The notes: generated from the letters alone by a model not told the origin. 64,000 nt of DNA from Bathymodiolus thermophilus thioautotrophic gill symbiont (GCF_003711265.1 NZ_CP024634.1:2046001-2110000); one strand, 5' to 3'. Positions 1 to 12,230 are shown, numbered from the stretch's first letter. Made by a program: numbers and translations.

Positions 1-2145
1 CAGTTTTGAGGCCCAAGTGTCATCATGAGTTAAAGTCCAAGTGTTGTTGTTATCGACATTGGGGAGGTTGGTGTTGATTTCATGAACGGTATTGCCATTT
101 TTTTTGAAGACAATGCTGGCAATGCTGATTGAGTCAACGGTACCAGTAACAAAAACTGTGCCGCTTAAAGTAACTGTTGTTAGGTCACTAGTGCCGATAA
201 TGTTGTCATTATTGCTAATATTGCCCCACACAATGGAAGTAGTCAAACCAATATCTTGTACTGAGACAGTAATAAGTTGTTCTGTGGTATTGCCTGCGTT
301 ATCGGTGGCAATAATGGTAGCCATATCGTTGTTATGTGCTGATGTTTGTAGGGTTTTGTAGGTTACTTTTCCAGTGTCGGCGTTGATCTTAAATTTACTG
401 CTTGTTGCCTCTTTTAGGCTATAAGTAATGCCATTATCTGCATTGCCACCCTTTAGATTGATTGCTTGGGCGTCATAAACAGGGGTTGTAATGGGGGTGT
501 TGGTGGCGATATTGATTATAGTGGGAAGTGATAGCTCAAATGTGGGGACTGTGGTGTCCACTGTGATGACCTTGGTGTTTGATAGGGTTACTTTTTTGTC
601 AGCATCAGTTGCTGTTGCGATGATACTGACGGTTTTGCCTTCTATGGCAGTAATGTCGGCATTTGTTAAGGTGTAATGCCAAGTTGTGCCTGAGACACTT
701 GTATTTTTGTCTCTGCCATTAATAGACAGTACAACAGTGCTGCCAGCTTTTACTGTGCCGGTGATGCTTGTGTTGTCTTTTTCAGAAAAGTTAATGACAT
801 CATCTGTAGCCACTGTTGCAATTACTGGCATAACCTCTATTGCCTGCAGGTTGTTAAAGTGGTCGTTGGGCACCATGTCATATCTTATATCTGCCATGGC
901 CTCTGCCTTTCTGAGTTCCATTCTCATGTTATTATCGGCAATGTTGACCTTTGTAGTACTTGTGTTTGCATTGACAATGTCAATGGCATCAGCAATGTCT
1001 TTATTAATATCGCTGGTACTTATGGTGTTGTTGTGTTCTTTGGCATTTTTTTCAAAATAAGAAACAATGGCCAGTGCTTTGCCATAGGCATTACCAGCAA
1101 CGACTTCTCCCTTGTTGTTGATAACGGTTTTAACCATTTCCGTGGTGACATCACCAAATATGTTAAAGACTTCTCCTACTTGGGCATTAATACTAGCAAC
1201 AAGTTCTTCGGTAAGACTTGTTTCTTTGTCCATGATTTTGGCAGCAATATCGGTTAATGGTGTGATATTGACTTTTGTATTATTAGATTGAATGACAATA
1301 ATTGCTTTTAAATCACTGTTTAAGTCTTCGGCAATACCTGAAGCTTCGTTTATATAATCTGCAGTGGTTGTGGTATCTGTTAATTCAAGGGTAACAATCG
1401 TACCTTGGCTATATAACTTGTTTAAGGTAATGGTAAATTTACCATTGTCGTCAACGACAAATTTTTCAGAAATGGCAGTTCCATCAACAAAAGCCTGAAT
1501 CTTTAAACTGTTGCTAGTAACTAACCCCAGATTAACATCACCTGTAATGAGTGTTTTATTCTCATTATCGCCACCACCACTACCACCACTGCCACTACCG
1601 CTGTCGCTACCACTACCCACAACAACAGCCGCAATGGCAACAGCCGCAACTGCAGCTACGATTCCCATATTAGCAGTAATCATATCTTCAAATGAAGTAA
1701 CAACATCCTTTGAACTTTGATTGTCATCTGCACTTACTGCACTAGATTCTGTAGCAATAATAGATTGTTCGCCATAAAAATACACAATTTGTGTACCGTC
1801 TTCTAAAGTGAAGAAAACATCGGCAACAATATAATAAAGTCCACCGTCTTCAGCAGGAAGAGAAACTAAGCAAGATAAATCAGTTGTGCAAACTTCAAAA
1901 TAATTATCAAATATAATAACACTGTCTTCTAGCGTTACTTCTAAATCATCGCCGATTTTTTTGGCAATTAAGTTTAACTTGTTAGTGTTAAAGTCTTCGG
2001 TGTTTAATTGATAAACTGTACCTGCTTGGACTTGAATGTGTTGTTTACCTGGGGTGGTGGTGATGACTTCTTGGTTGAGTTGGGTGGCGATTTTTTGTGC
2101 TTTGGTTTGTAGTGTTTGGATTTGTTTTGATGTTTTTGCTTGCAC
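1..2145 (-). CDS. Large BapA/RTX-type surface adhesin, N-terminal part (runs off left edge)
   Basis: A minus-strand frame is open from the stop at 2188-2190 to the window edge, about 715 codons. I place the start at GTG 2145, preceded at 5 bases by AGAGAGG; no ATG is available near the N-terminus. Residues 1-125 resemble the prefix domain of BapA-like biofilm proteins (beta-rich, pattern QAGTVYQL ... GDDLEVTLED). A hydrophobic helix at about 152-175 (MGIVAAVAAVAIAAVVVG) is followed by a Gly/Ser linker. Then comes an Ig-like unit, a mostly helical region (about 275-420) that resembles part of the giant protein at 18104-28414, an Ig-like repeat, a cadherin-like repeat at about 550-625 and another Ig-like unit at the edge. 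There is no classical signal peptide, as expected for type I secretion, but no exporter gene is in the window. The product is inferred to act in attachment. The C-terminus, which would hold the secretion signal, is not visible. Confidence 0.8.
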   Translation of the reverse strand, partial: MQAKTSKQIQTLQTKAQKIATQLNQEVITTTPGKQHIQVQAGTVYQLNTEDFNTNKLNLIAKKIGDDLEVTLEDSVIIFDNYFEVCTTDLSCLVSLPAEDGGLYYIVADVFFTLEDGTQIVYFYGEQSIIATESSAVSADDNQSSKDVVTSFEDMITANMGIVAAVAAVAIAAVVVGSGSDSGSGSGGSGGGDNENKTLITGDVNLGLVTSNSLKIQAFVDGTAISEKFVVDDNGKFTITLNKLYSQGTIVTLELTDTTTTADYINEASGIAEDLNSDLKAIIVIQSNNTKVNITPLTDIAAKIMDKETSLTEELVASINAQVGEVFNIFGDVTTEMVKTVINNKGEVVAGNAYGKALAIVSYFEKNAKEHNNTISTSDINKDIADAIDIVNANTSTTKVNIADNNMRMELRKAEAMADIRYDMVPNDHFNNLQAIEVMPVIATVATDDVINFSEKDNTSITGTVKAGSTVVLSINGRDKNTSVSGTTWHYTLTNADITAIEGKTVSIIATATDADKKVTLSNTKVITVDTTVPTFELSLPTIINIATNTPITTPVYDAQAINLKGGNADNGITYSLKEATSSKFKINADTGKVTYKTLQTSAHNNDMATIIATDNAGNTTEQLITVSVQDIGLTTSIVWGNISNNDNIIGTSDLTTVTLSGTVFVTGTVDSISIASIVFKKNGNTVHEINTNLPNVDNNNTWTLTHDDTWASKL

Positions 2146-2190
2146 AATTGCCTCTCTGGTGAGTTGATAAAATAAAGTGTAACGAGCTCA

Positions 2191-2541
2191 ACCCATAAGT
2201 ACAACACTTCCATTTAAAAACAGTCTTTACCAGCCATCTGTGCAAAAACCTTAAATGAGGCTTTAAATCCCAAACATTTACTAGGCGTATATTATTCATT
2301 AAATTCACTATCATAAACACTTTTTTACTGATTTTATCTAGCATTATTCACTCTAACAAACTATTAAACTTTGCTTTTCCCCTGATGCCGCTCACAAGTA
2401 AGCCTACTGGTTTGCTTGTATTAATAACCTTTTTTACCCGTATTGGGAGATAATTCTCTAGAAATGGTTAACTCGTTGCCCATTGATTTAGCAATCAAAA
2501 TTTAACCATACCCTTGTTTATTCAAATTAAGGCACCAAAAA
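2191..2541. other. Intergenic leader between adhesin and thiC
   Basis: About 350 bases without a convincing gene. A 99-codon minus-strand frame covers 2045-2344, but it overlaps the adhesin start in another phase and has no recognisable protein features. The region probably holds the adhesin promoter and 5' leader; I could not assign a clear -35/-10 pair or a known riboswitch. Confidence 0.4.
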
Positions 2542-4401
<1,860 letters not shown>

Positions 4402-4448
4402 TTATTATGTGTCAATGCTGATAAGGTTTATTACCTTGCCAGCAATCA

Positions 4449-4466
4449 TTTTTATGTAAAGGTCTC
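4449..4466. repeat. Family A element, terminal fragment
   Basis: The sequence TTTATGTAAAGGTCTC matches the right end of the family A palindromic element described at 7840-8000. Only this end remains, in the spacer between the divergent thiC and hemB. Confidence 0.5.
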
Positions 4467-4480
4467 TCTAAAAATTATAG

Positions 4481-5569
<1,089 letters not shown>

Positions 5570-5606
5570 AGACAAATTAGCGTTACACCCTCTTATTACT
5601 TCTTAA

Positions 5607-5682
5607 TACCATTTTCAAAAATAAAATGAATAATGTAGCGCTTATAATCACCCAATTGTTTGGTTTACTTTTAAAGATGGTA
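5607..5682. repeat. 76-bp palindromic element
   Basis: Imperfect inverted repeat: the left end TACCATTTTCAAAAATAAA pairs with the right end TTTACTTTTAAAGATGGTA. Half-copies occur elsewhere: a right-half-like stretch near 8033-8062 and a left-half-like stretch near 12439-12460. It carries no coding capacity and looks like a separate small repeat family. Confidence 0.5.
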
Positions 5683-5696
5683 CAATATTTATTCAA

Positions 5697-5856
5697 GAGT
5701 ACCTCTAAAAACCCCAATACAATTTATGAAAAGTATAAAACAGCACCTTTTTCATCCAAAAATTCATCAAATAGCGGGCTATTCTCCTCATTTTTGGCTA
5801 AAAAATGCACTATTTTTTAATTTCCCTAAATCGCACTGGGGTTTCTGGAGGTGTCC
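5697..5856. repeat. Family C element, copy 1 (160 bp), overlapping acs 3' end
   Basis: This stretch is nearly identical to 29785-29944. The ends form an imperfect inverted repeat of about 29 bases (22 of 29 match in copy 2), outer sequence GGGCRCCTCC in copy 2 and GAGTACCTCT/GGACACCTCC here. An internal frame starting MKSIKQHLFHPKIHQIAGYS looks like the start of a transposase, so the element may be an internally deleted insertion sequence. It overlaps the last 31 bases of acs. Confidence 0.8.
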
Positions 5857-7766
5857 TCAACTTTATTTTTAATAAGACTTTCCACCACTTCTGGCTCTGA
5901 CAGCGTAGAAATATCGCCTAAATTATCATAATCATTTTCAGCAATCTTGCGCAAAATACGACGCATAATCTTGCCACTGCGAGTTTTTGGCAATCTAGGT
6001 GCAAATTGAATTTTATCCACAGTGGCAATCGCTCCAATCTCGCTACGCACCAACATTACCAATTCGGCTTTAAGCGCATCTGTTGGCTTGATTCCGTTCA
6101 TAAGGGAAACATAAGCATAAATCCCCTGCCCTTTAATCTCATGTGGATAACCAACTACCGCCGCCTCAGCAACACCTTTATGCAACACCAAAGCCGACTC
6201 AATCTCAGCTGTGCCTAAACGATGTCCTGAGATATTTAACACATCATCCACTCTGCCTGTAATCCAATAATAGCCGTCTGCATCACGCTTCACACCATCA
6301 CCTGAAAAATATTTACCTGGAAAAGTTGAAAAATATGCCTCCATGAAGCGCTCGTGATTGTTATAAAGTGTGCGCATTTGCCCTGGCCAAGACTTGGCTA
6401 TTACTAAAATACCTTCAGCCTCACCTTCCAGCACTTCGCCCTGCTCATTTACCACTTGTGGTTCAATGCCAAAAAATGGTTTACTGGCTGACCCCGGTTT
6501 CAGCGCAGTGGCATACGGAAATGGTGTAATCATTTGTCCACCCGTTTCTGTTTGCCACCAAGTGTCAACGATTGGACATTGGCCTTTGCCGATTTTATGA
6601 TAATACCACTCCCACGCCTCAGGGTTGATTGGCTCACCTACTGAACCCAAAATTCTTAAACTAGAGCGATTACTTTTATCCACAAATTCATCCCCTGCAC
6701 CCATTAATGCTCGAATGGCAGTGGGTGCGGTGTAAAAAGCATTTACCTGATGTTTGTCAATCACTTGCCAAAAACGAGCGGCATCTGGATAAGTGGGAAC
6801 CCCCTCAAACATCAGTGTCGTTGCGCCATTTGCTAACGGCCCATAAACAATATAGGAATGCCCTGTTACCCAGCCAACATCAGCAGTACACCAATAAACA
6901 TCACCTTCTTGATAATCAAACACATATTTATGCGTCATTGCCACATACAATAAATAACCACCTGTGGTATGCAACACGCCCTTAGGTTTTCCCGTTGAAC
7001 CTGAAGTGTAAAGAATAAATAAGGGTGTTTCCGCATCAAACGGCTCACACGGACATTCATTTGACATATTTTCAACCAAATCATGGTACCAAACATCCCT
7101 ATCATTCCATGCCACTTTCCCCTCAGTATTACGCACAACAATCACATTATCTACACAATCACAAGTGGCAATCGCCTGATCAACACTTGCTTTAAGCGCT
7201 GTTGTTTTACCGCCACGCATACCTTCATCAGCTGTAATGACAATTTTACACTCAGAATCTAAAATCCTGTCTTTTAAAGCCTCGGGTGAAAACCCGCCAA
7301 ACACAACTGAATGAATTGCACCAATTCGTGCGCATGCCAACATTGCATAACTTGCTTGCAAAATCATCGGCATATAAATACATACCCTATCGCCTTTTTT
7401 AACACCCAACTGCTTCAGTCCGTTGGCCAGTTTTGCCACTTCATCATGCAATTGTTGGTAAGTAACTTTTTGACTCACTTCGGGGTTGTCACCCTCCCAA
7501 ATAATCGCCGTCTGCTCCGCACGCTCAGGCAAATGACGGTCAATGCAATTATAAGCCACATTCAACTCGCCCCCTTTAAACCACTCAATCAAGCCCTGAT
7601 GATAATCCACATTAGAAGTAACCTCCCAATCCTTGTCCCAATCTAAAAATTCCTTGGCTTTCTGAGCCCAAAATTTATCAGGATTCTGAATTGAATGCTG
7701 ATACATTTTTGCGTAAGTTTTTTCATCAATAAGTGGGGTTTTGTCTGATTTTGCAATTGGATACAT
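5826..7766 (-). CDS. acs: Acetyl-CoA synthetase
   Basis: Activates acetate to acetyl-CoA through acetyl-AMP; cytoplasmic. It has 646 residues, the normal length. The adenylate-forming P-loop [12 protein letters not shown] lies at 253-264 and the C-terminal catalytic lysine, usually controlled by acetylation, is Lys599 in [10 protein letters not shown]. The last ten residues ([10 protein letters not shown]) and the stop codon are encoded inside the family C element at 5697-5856, so the native C-terminus was replaced by the insertion; the change lies beyond the conserved domain and is probably harmless. It sits downstream of a sodium/solute symporter on the same strand, which suggests an acetate-uptake unit. 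Confidence 0.97.
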   Translation of the reverse strand: MYPIAKSDKTPLIDEKTYAKMYQHSIQNPDKFWAQKAKEFLDWDKDWEVTSNVDYHQGLIEWFKGGELNVAYNCIDRHLPERAEQTAIIWEGDNPEVSQKVTYQQLHDEVAKLANGLKQLGVKKGDRVCIYMPMILQASYAMLACARIGAIHSVVFGGFSPEALKDRILDSECKIVITADEGMRGGKTTALKASVDQAIATCDCVDNVIVVRNTEGKVAWNDRDVWYHDLVENMSNECPCEPFDAETPLFILYTSGSTGKPKGVLHTTGGYLLYVAMTHKYVFDYQEGDVYWCTADVGWVTGHSYIVYGPLANGATTLMFEGVPTYPDAARFWQVIDKHQVNAFYTAPTAIRALMGAGDEFVDKSNRSSLRILGSVGEPINPEAWEWYYHKIGKGQCPIVDTWWQTETGGQMITPFPYATALKPGSASKPFFGIEPQVVNEQGEVLEGEAEGILVIAKSWPGQMRTLYNNHERFMEAYFSTFPGKYFSGDGVKRDADGYYWITGRVDDVLNISGHRLGTAEIESALVLHKGVAEAAVVGYPHEIKGQGIYAYVSLMNGIKPTDALKAELVMLVRSEIGAIATVDKIQFAPRLPKTRSGKIMRRILRKIAENDYDNLGDISTLSEPEVVESLIKNKVEDTSRNPSAI

Positions 7767-7839
7767 GGGTTAAGATACCTTTAAATAAACATCGGTAAAT
7801 AATACCTAAAAATCATTTTTTTACAAAACAATTTTTTAA

Positions 7840-8000
7840 GAGACCTTTGCATAAATATGGATGATTAGCAAAATTCAATTTTTGCCCACTTGGTGATTTT
7901 CTTAAACCTTGTCCTAGCAGGGCTAAGGCTGGGTTTAAAAAATTACCAAGTGGGTAAAACGAGGATTCTTGATGATTATTCATATTTATGCAAAGGTCTC
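7840..8000. repeat. Family A palindromic element, complete copy (161 bp)
   Basis: The ends are perfect inverted repeats: GAGACCTTTGCATAAATATG on the left and its complement on the right. The complementarity continues through the interior (CCCACTTGG ... CCAAGTGGG), so the whole element can fold into one long hairpin with a loop of about 20 bases. Near-identical copies occur at 17739, 48611, 52452 and 63740, and shorter or decayed ones at many other sites. No protein is encoded. Confidence 0.9.
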
Positions 8001-8073
8001 GGTGCTTATAATCGCCCAAGTGTTGGCGCCAGATTGCTTGGTTTATTTTTGAAAATAACATATGGCAAAGGCC

Positions 8074-8550
8074 TTATGGAAAAGGCGCTTTATAAATAAA
8101 AATTGCAGGAATTTCAGCATAAAAAACACTTTCATTAACAGAGATTGCAAATTGCAAATAATCCGATTTTGTAACATTGATCTGCGATGATTGCCAAGCG
8201 GTATAAGCCGCATTAAGTGCCGTCATTGAATATGGTTCAGAAGTTTTATTTTGCGCCTCAACCACAGCAAATTTAATGCCTCGCAAATTATTTGAAGCAT
8301 CAACAAACAGTCGGTTAAGCCCATAAGTTTGCGAATCTGAGGTTATGTTAATTTTTAATTCTCCATTAATCAAATCGCACACACCACTTTCCCAGCGACA
8401 ATTAGATTTGACCAGCATTTTATACGCCTGCCCTTGTTTGGCTTTATGTGGCACTTCAGCAACATAATAATCCACAGCAAAATAACTAATAAGTGCCAAA
8501 ATTGGCGCAACAATCAATGAGGTAATAATGTGTTTATTTTTAAAAAACAT
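8074..8550 (-). CDS. Hypothetical membrane-anchored or exported protein in acetate gene block
   Basis: A 158-residue protein I do not recognise. One hydrophobic segment (about residues 8-27, HIITSLIVAPILALISYFAV) follows a Lys-containing start, which suggests an N-terminal membrane anchor or uncleaved signal with the remaining 130 residues outside the membrane. That part has two cysteines nine residues apart or less (CRWESGVC), which could form a disulfide. I chose ATG 8550 over the TTG six bases upstream. It lies between the symporter genes and acs on the same strand, separated from the symporter by a probable terminator and from acs by a family A element, so a link to acetate uptake is only positional. 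Confidence 0.75.
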   Translation of the reverse strand: MFFKNKHIITSLIVAPILALISYFAVDYYVAEVPHKAKQGQAYKMLVKSNCRWESGVCDLINGELKINITSDSQTYGLNRLFVDASNNLRGIKFAVVEAQNKTSEPYSMTALNAAYTAWQSSQINVTKSDYLQFAISVNESVFYAEIPAIFIYKAPFP

Positions 8551-8569
8551 AAGCAAGACTCATTTCAAC

Positions 8570-8597
8570 AAAAAAAAACGCCCAGTAACACCGAGTG
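8570..8597 (-). terminator. Probable rho-independent terminator of the symporter operon
   Basis: Read on the minus strand, the arms CACTCGG and CTGGGCG form a short stem (two G-U pairs, one mismatch) around a TGTTA loop, followed directly by a run of nine T. It lies 26 bases after the symporter stop. Confidence 0.5.
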
Positions 8598-8622
8598 CTT
8601 AGAATAGTATTTAACAAAAATA

Positions 8623-10335
8623 TCAATTAGACGCTGGAATACGCATATTTTCAACCATTTGCTCCACCTCTTTAGGCACTTTGCCTGTGCGACTCATAAC
8701 CAAAAATGCCACTGCAAAGTTGACCATTGCACCAATTGCACCAAAGGCATTCGGTTCAATGCCTAAAAACCAGTTAGGGTCCATATCGCCTAAAAACGAA
8801 GTTGACTGCACAAACATAATGCCTTTGTGTTGAAAAACATACAGCAGCGTGATGCCAATACCTGAGAGCATACCTGCAATTGCCCCTTCTTTATTCATTT
8901 TCTTAGAAAAAATACCCATCATTAATACTGGGAAGAGACTTGATGCCGCCAAACCAAAGGCTAATGCCACTGTCCCTGCGGCAAAATCTGGTGGATGAAA
9001 ACCATAATAACCCGCAATCAAAATAGCGCCAATCATTGATATTCTGGAATACATCAACTCATCTTTTTCAGAAATATTGGGTCGCCAAACACCTTTTAGT
9101 AAATCATGCGAAATTGATGAGGCAATCGCCAACAACAAGCCAGCAGCCGTTGACAATGCTGCCGCCAAACCACCAGCTGCCACAATGGCAATCACCCAAT
9201 TTGGCAAACCTGCAATTTCAGGATTGGCCAACACCATAATGTCTTTATCTACTTCAACCATTTCATTGGTTTTCTTGTCGCCCGTGTATTGAATTAAACC
9301 ATCGTTGTTTTTGTCTTCAAACTTTAATAAGCCTGTTTTTTCCCAGTTTTTAAACCATGCTGGTCGATCTGCATACGCCAAGTTTTGCGCTTGAGTCGGC
9401 TGGTCAATAGTGGTGATTAAATTAAGGCGCGCCATAGCTGCAACCGCAGGTGCTGTCGTATAAAGCAGAGCAATAAATACCAACGCCCAACCCGCAGACT
9501 CACGAGCCGCCTTCACCGAAGACACTGTGAAAAATCGCATAATAACATGTGGCAAACCCGCTGTACCAATCATCAAAGACAATGTGTAAACAAACATATT
9601 GGTTGTACTCAGTCTTGTGTGTGTGGTGTATTCAGAAAATCCAAGTTGGACAACAACCTGATCAAGTTTATCCAATAAATAAGTTCCATCTGCCATTTCA
9701 CTGCCTAATCCCAATTGTGGAATCGGATTACCTGTTAGCATAAATGAGATAAATACCGCTGGAATTGTATAGGCGATAATCATAATTACATATTGTGCAA
9801 TTTGCGTATAAGTAATTCCCTTCATACCACCCATCACCGCATAAAATGCAACAATAACCATGCCCGTTACCAATCCAGTTTCGTAATCAACTTCTAAAAA
9901 CCTAGAAAATGCCACGCCAACACCTTTCATTTGACCAATAACATAAGTTACAGAGACAATAATCAAGCAAATGACGGCAACAATGCGTGCAGTCTTTGAG
10001 TAATAACGATCAAAAATAAACCCCGGCACTGTAAATGAACCGTGTTTTCTTAAATAAGGCGCAAGCAACATCGCCAAAAGCACATAACCGCCTGTCCAGC
10101 CCATTAAAAATACCGAGCCGCCATATCCGTAAAAAGCAATTAAGCCTGCCATCGAAATAAAAGACGCCGCACTCATCCAGTCTGCCGCCGTTGCCATCCC
10201 GTTTGCTACAGGATGAATGCCACCGCCTGCTACATAAAACTCATGTGTAGATTTGGATCTCGCCCAAAAGGCAATACCAATATAAACTGTAAAGGTTATG
10301 CCTACAAATAAAAATGTTAGTGCTTGTAAATCCAT
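8623..10335 (-). CDS. Sodium/solute symporter, large subunit (ActP/VC_2705 type, probable acetate uptake)
   Basis: A 570-residue SSS-family transporter with about 13 membrane segments. Family features include the start LTFLFVGITFTVYIGIAFWA, the segment ATAADWMSAASFISMAGLIA and the conserved ALSTAAGLLLAIASSISHDL near residue 385. A hydrophilic insert of about 60 residues (KFEDKNNDGLIQYTG) is typical of the VC_2705 branch. The upstream gene encodes the DUF4212 small subunit that accompanies this branch, with 12 bases between them. The nearby acs gene suggests acetate or a similar carboxylate as substrate; this is context, not proof. Confidence 0.9.
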   Translation of the reverse strand: MDLQALTFLFVGITFTVYIGIAFWARSKSTHEFYVAGGGIHPVANGMATAADWMSAASFISMAGLIAFYGYGGSVFLMGWTGGYVLLAMLLAPYLRKHGSFTVPGFIFDRYYSKTARIVAVICLIIVSVTYVIGQMKGVGVAFSRFLEVDYETGLVTGMVIVAFYAVMGGMKGITYTQIAQYVIMIIAYTIPAVFISFMLTGNPIPQLGLGSEMADGTYLLDKLDQVVVQLGFSEYTTHTRLSTTNMFVYTLSLMIGTAGLPHVIMRFFTVSSVKAARESAGWALVFIALLYTTAPAVAAMARLNLITTIDQPTQAQNLAYADRPAWFKNWEKTGLLKFEDKNNDGLIQYTGDKKTNEMVEVDKDIMVLANPEIAGLPNWVIAIVAAGGLAAALSTAAGLLLAIASSISHDLLKGVWRPNISEKDELMYSRISMIGAILIAGYYGFHPPDFAAGTVALAFGLAASSLFPVLMMGIFSKKMNKEGAIAGMLSGIGITLLYVFQHKGIMFVQSTSFLGDMDPNWFLGIEPNAFGAIGAMVNFAVAFLVMSRTGKVPKEVEQMVENMRIPASN

Positions 10336-10347
10336 AACTACCCCTCT

Positions 10348-10596
10348 TTATTGCTCGTGAACATTAAATTTTTCATCAATTTTTCCCATGCTTTTTGCAT
10401 AATAAAAAACCAATATTACAAATACATAGATCGAACCTTGTTGCGCAAACCAAAATCCAAGTTTGTAACCGCCAATCTTAATGGTATTAAGTGCATCTAC
10501 AAATACGATACCACACAGGTATGACACCACAAACCAAACGCACAAACACTTTAAAATTAATGCAATATTGGCTTTCCAATACTTATTATTAGACAT
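10348..10596 (-). CDS. Sodium/substrate symporter small subunit (DUF4212)
   Basis: An 82-residue protein with two membrane segments (ALILKCLCVWFVVSYLCGIVF and GFWFAQQGSIYVFVILVFYYA). The length, the pattern YWKANI near the start, and the place directly before an SSS symporter gene are diagnostic of the DUF4212 family. An AGAGGGGTG stretch just upstream serves as a strong ribosome binding site. It starts the two-gene symporter operon. Confidence 0.9.
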   Translation of the reverse strand: MSNNKYWKANIALILKCLCVWFVVSYLCGIVFVDALNTIKIGGYKLGFWFAQQGSIYVFVILVFYYAKSMGKIDEKFNVHEQ

Positions 10597-10629
10597 TTAA
10601 CACCCCTCTTTTGTTAATCATTTTCAACA

Positions 10630-10681
10630 AGACCCTTGCGTCAATATGAATCATCAAAATCCATATTTATGCAGAAGTCTC
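10630..10681. repeat. Family A element, internally deleted (52 bp)
   Basis: Both termini remain (AAGACCCTTGCGTCAATATG and CATATTTATGCAGAAGTCTC without the first bases), joined by about 10 bases. It lies between the symporter operon start and the rpoZ terminator. Confidence 0.7.
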
Positions 10682-10756
10682 AATCTGGCAATTAAATATC
10701 GCACCTTTGAGGTCTTTAATAAAAACCTTGTTATAAACAAGCCAATATTTAATAAG

Positions 10757-10786
10757 CAAAAAAAATGACGCGTCTGCGTCATTTTT
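10757..10786 (-). terminator. Rho-independent terminator of rpoZ
   Basis: Perfect 7-bp stem ATGACGC / GCGTCAT with a 4-base loop and flanking A/T runs. On the minus strand it is followed by at least seven T, about 25 bases after the rpoZ stop. Confidence 0.85.
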
Positions 10787-10804
10787 AAACAATAACCAAA
10801 TAAA

Positions 10805-11140
10805 TTAAGCGTCTACCACTTCACTCATTTCATCCGCTGACTCATCAACTGCAGTTACCGATAACTCTTTTTCAATTTCTACCATTTTAGCATTATCTAC
10901 TTTTTTCTCTTGTGCTGATAGCTCTGTTTCCATTGCATGGGCTTCAGTTAAGATTGATGCATTAACCAAACCTGCTTCAATTTCCCTAAGCGCAACAACA
11001 GTTGCCTTATCTTTGCCAACATCCAAAGTTGATTTATATCCACCAGAATTTAATTGGTGTGCACGCTTAGCTGCAACCAACACTAATTCAAAACGATTAT
11101 CAACAAACTCTAAACACTCTTCAACAGTTACTCTTGCCAT
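10805..11140 (-). CDS. rpoZ: RNA polymerase omega subunit
   Basis: Omega helps assemble and stabilise the beta' subunit of RNA polymerase. I use ATG 11140 (111 residues, start [19 protein letters not shown]), which matches the family start; a start 21 bases upstream would add MKRKVKV. The conserved segments [16 protein letters not shown] and [14 protein letters not shown] are present. The C-terminal 40 residues are a low-complexity acidic tail. The gene is divergent from dnaQ with a 72-base spacer, not in the more common gmk-rpoZ-spoT order. Confidence 0.95.
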   Translation of the reverse strand: MARVTVEECLEFVDNRFELVLVAAKRAHQLNSGGYKSTLDVGKDKATVVALREIEAGLVNASILTEAHAMETELSAQEKKVDNAKMVEIEKELSVTAVDESADEMSEVVDA

Positions 11141-11212
11141 GACTTTAACCTTCCGCTTCAAATACGATAAAATGAAGCAATTTTACACGAAAAACAAAGG
11201 CAAAAAAATACA

Positions 11213-11875
11213 ATGGAACGACTAATTGTTTTAGATACCGAAACTACAGGCATTGAACCTTCTGAAGGTCATCGTATTATTGAAATCGGCTGCACAGAAA
11301 TCATCAACAGAGAAATCACCAAAGACAACGAATATCATCAATACATTCAGCCAGACCGTTTGGTCGGTGACTCTGAGCGCATTCACGGTATAAAAGATAC
11401 TTTCTTAAAGGGTAAGCCAAAATTTGAAGAAATTGCCGAAGAATTTTTAGACTATATTGAAGGGGCAACTTTGGTTATTCACAATGCACCCTTTGACCTT
11501 GGTTTTTTAAATCACGAATTAAAATTAATGGGCGCTGAACAGCGTATTGAAGACAATTGCACGATTATTGACTCGCTAGAAGTCTCCAAAAAACAACGCC
11601 CCGGTGGTATGCACAACCTTGACACTTTGTGCAGACGCTTTGAAATTGACGCCAGTGAACGGACTGTTCACGGTGCATTGTTGGATGCAAAAATCTTGGC
11701 ACAGGTTTATCTTGCCATGACTGGCGGTCAATTTAACTTATTCGGAGAAGGAGACAACACGCAAAAGAGCAGTGTTTCAATCTCCAAAGTCGACTCTAAT
11801 CGCGCTCAAATTAAAGTAATTTTTGCCAATGAAGCCGAACTTAAAGAGCATGACACTTATTTTGAACATTCTTAA
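11213..11875 (+). CDS. dnaQ: DNA polymerase III epsilon subunit (3'-5' proofreading exonuclease)
   Basis: Proofreading subunit of the replicase. The 220-residue protein has the DEDDh exonuclease motifs: ExoI DTETTGIEP (8-16), ExoII HNAPFDLGFLNHEL (about 97) and ExoIII HGALLDAK with its His and Asp (about 155-163). The C-terminal 40 residues, rich in polar residues, fit the flexible tail that binds the alpha subunit. A GAAAAACAAAGG stretch upstream gives a weak ribosome binding site. Monocistronic; a family B element follows the stop. Confidence 0.96.
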   Translation: MERLIVLDTETTGIEPSEGHRIIEIGCTEIINREITKDNEYHQYIQPDRLVGDSERIHGIKDTFLKGKPKFEEIAEEFLDYIEGATLVIHNAPFDLGFLNHELKLMGAEQRIEDNCTIIDSLEVSKKQRPGGMHNLDTLCRRFEIDASERTVHGALLDAKILAQVYLAMTGGQFNLFGEGDNTQKSSVSISKVDSNRAQIKVIFANEAELKEHDTYFEHS

Positions 11876-11887
11876 CATTCAATTTTT

Positions 11888-12049
11888 GAGACCTACATTA
11901 AGCATGGATGTTGCGTAAAAGAGCAAATTTTATTTCGTTATAATTTTCTATAAAGCCCACCCTAGTTAGAGTTGAAATGAACTTTATAAAAATTTACCAA
12001 TGGGTGAAAGTTGGCCTTTAATCAATATTTATACTTAACACAGGGGGTT
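11888..12049. repeat. Family B element, decayed copy (about 162 bp)
   Basis: It shares the interior of the element at 17479-17640 (AGAGCAAATTTTAT, TAAAAATTTAC, GGCCTTTA and similar stretches) and begins GAGACC, but its ends have diverged. It lies in the dnaQ to tRNA-Pro spacer. Confidence 0.6.
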
Positions 12050-12153
12050 CATTTTTTGCCAAATTAGTGATTTTCCAATAAAATCAAGGTGAATTTTAAA
12101 AATAAATAAATCAAACACTCAATCGTTTAACTAAAGTATAATTGCTGTTTTTT

Positions 12154-12230
12154 CGGAGTGTAGCGCAGTTTGGTAGCGTACCTGGTTTGGGACCAGGTGG
12201 TCGGGGGTTCAAGTCCCTCCACTCCGACCA
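12154..12230 (+). tRNA. tRNA-Pro (anticodon TGG)
   Basis: 77 bases with CCA encoded. The acceptor stem CGGAGTG pairs with CACTCCG. The anticodon arm CTGGT-TTGGGAC-CAGG carries TGG. The T-loop GTTCAAGTC is standard. A TATAAT at 12137-12142 is a plausible -10 box. Confidence 0.97.

Noticed and set aside
92-1720. Plus-strand frames opposite the left-edge adhesin
   Set aside because: The minus-strand frame is open throughout and has clear domain patterns; the plus frames are hydrophobic shadows.
2191-2541. Cyclic-di-GMP (GEMM-I) riboswitch ahead of the adhesin
   Set aside because: The minus strand has GCAAACC and, 34 bases on, GCAAAG, which recall GEMM, but the spacing, the closing stem and the receptor part do not fit.
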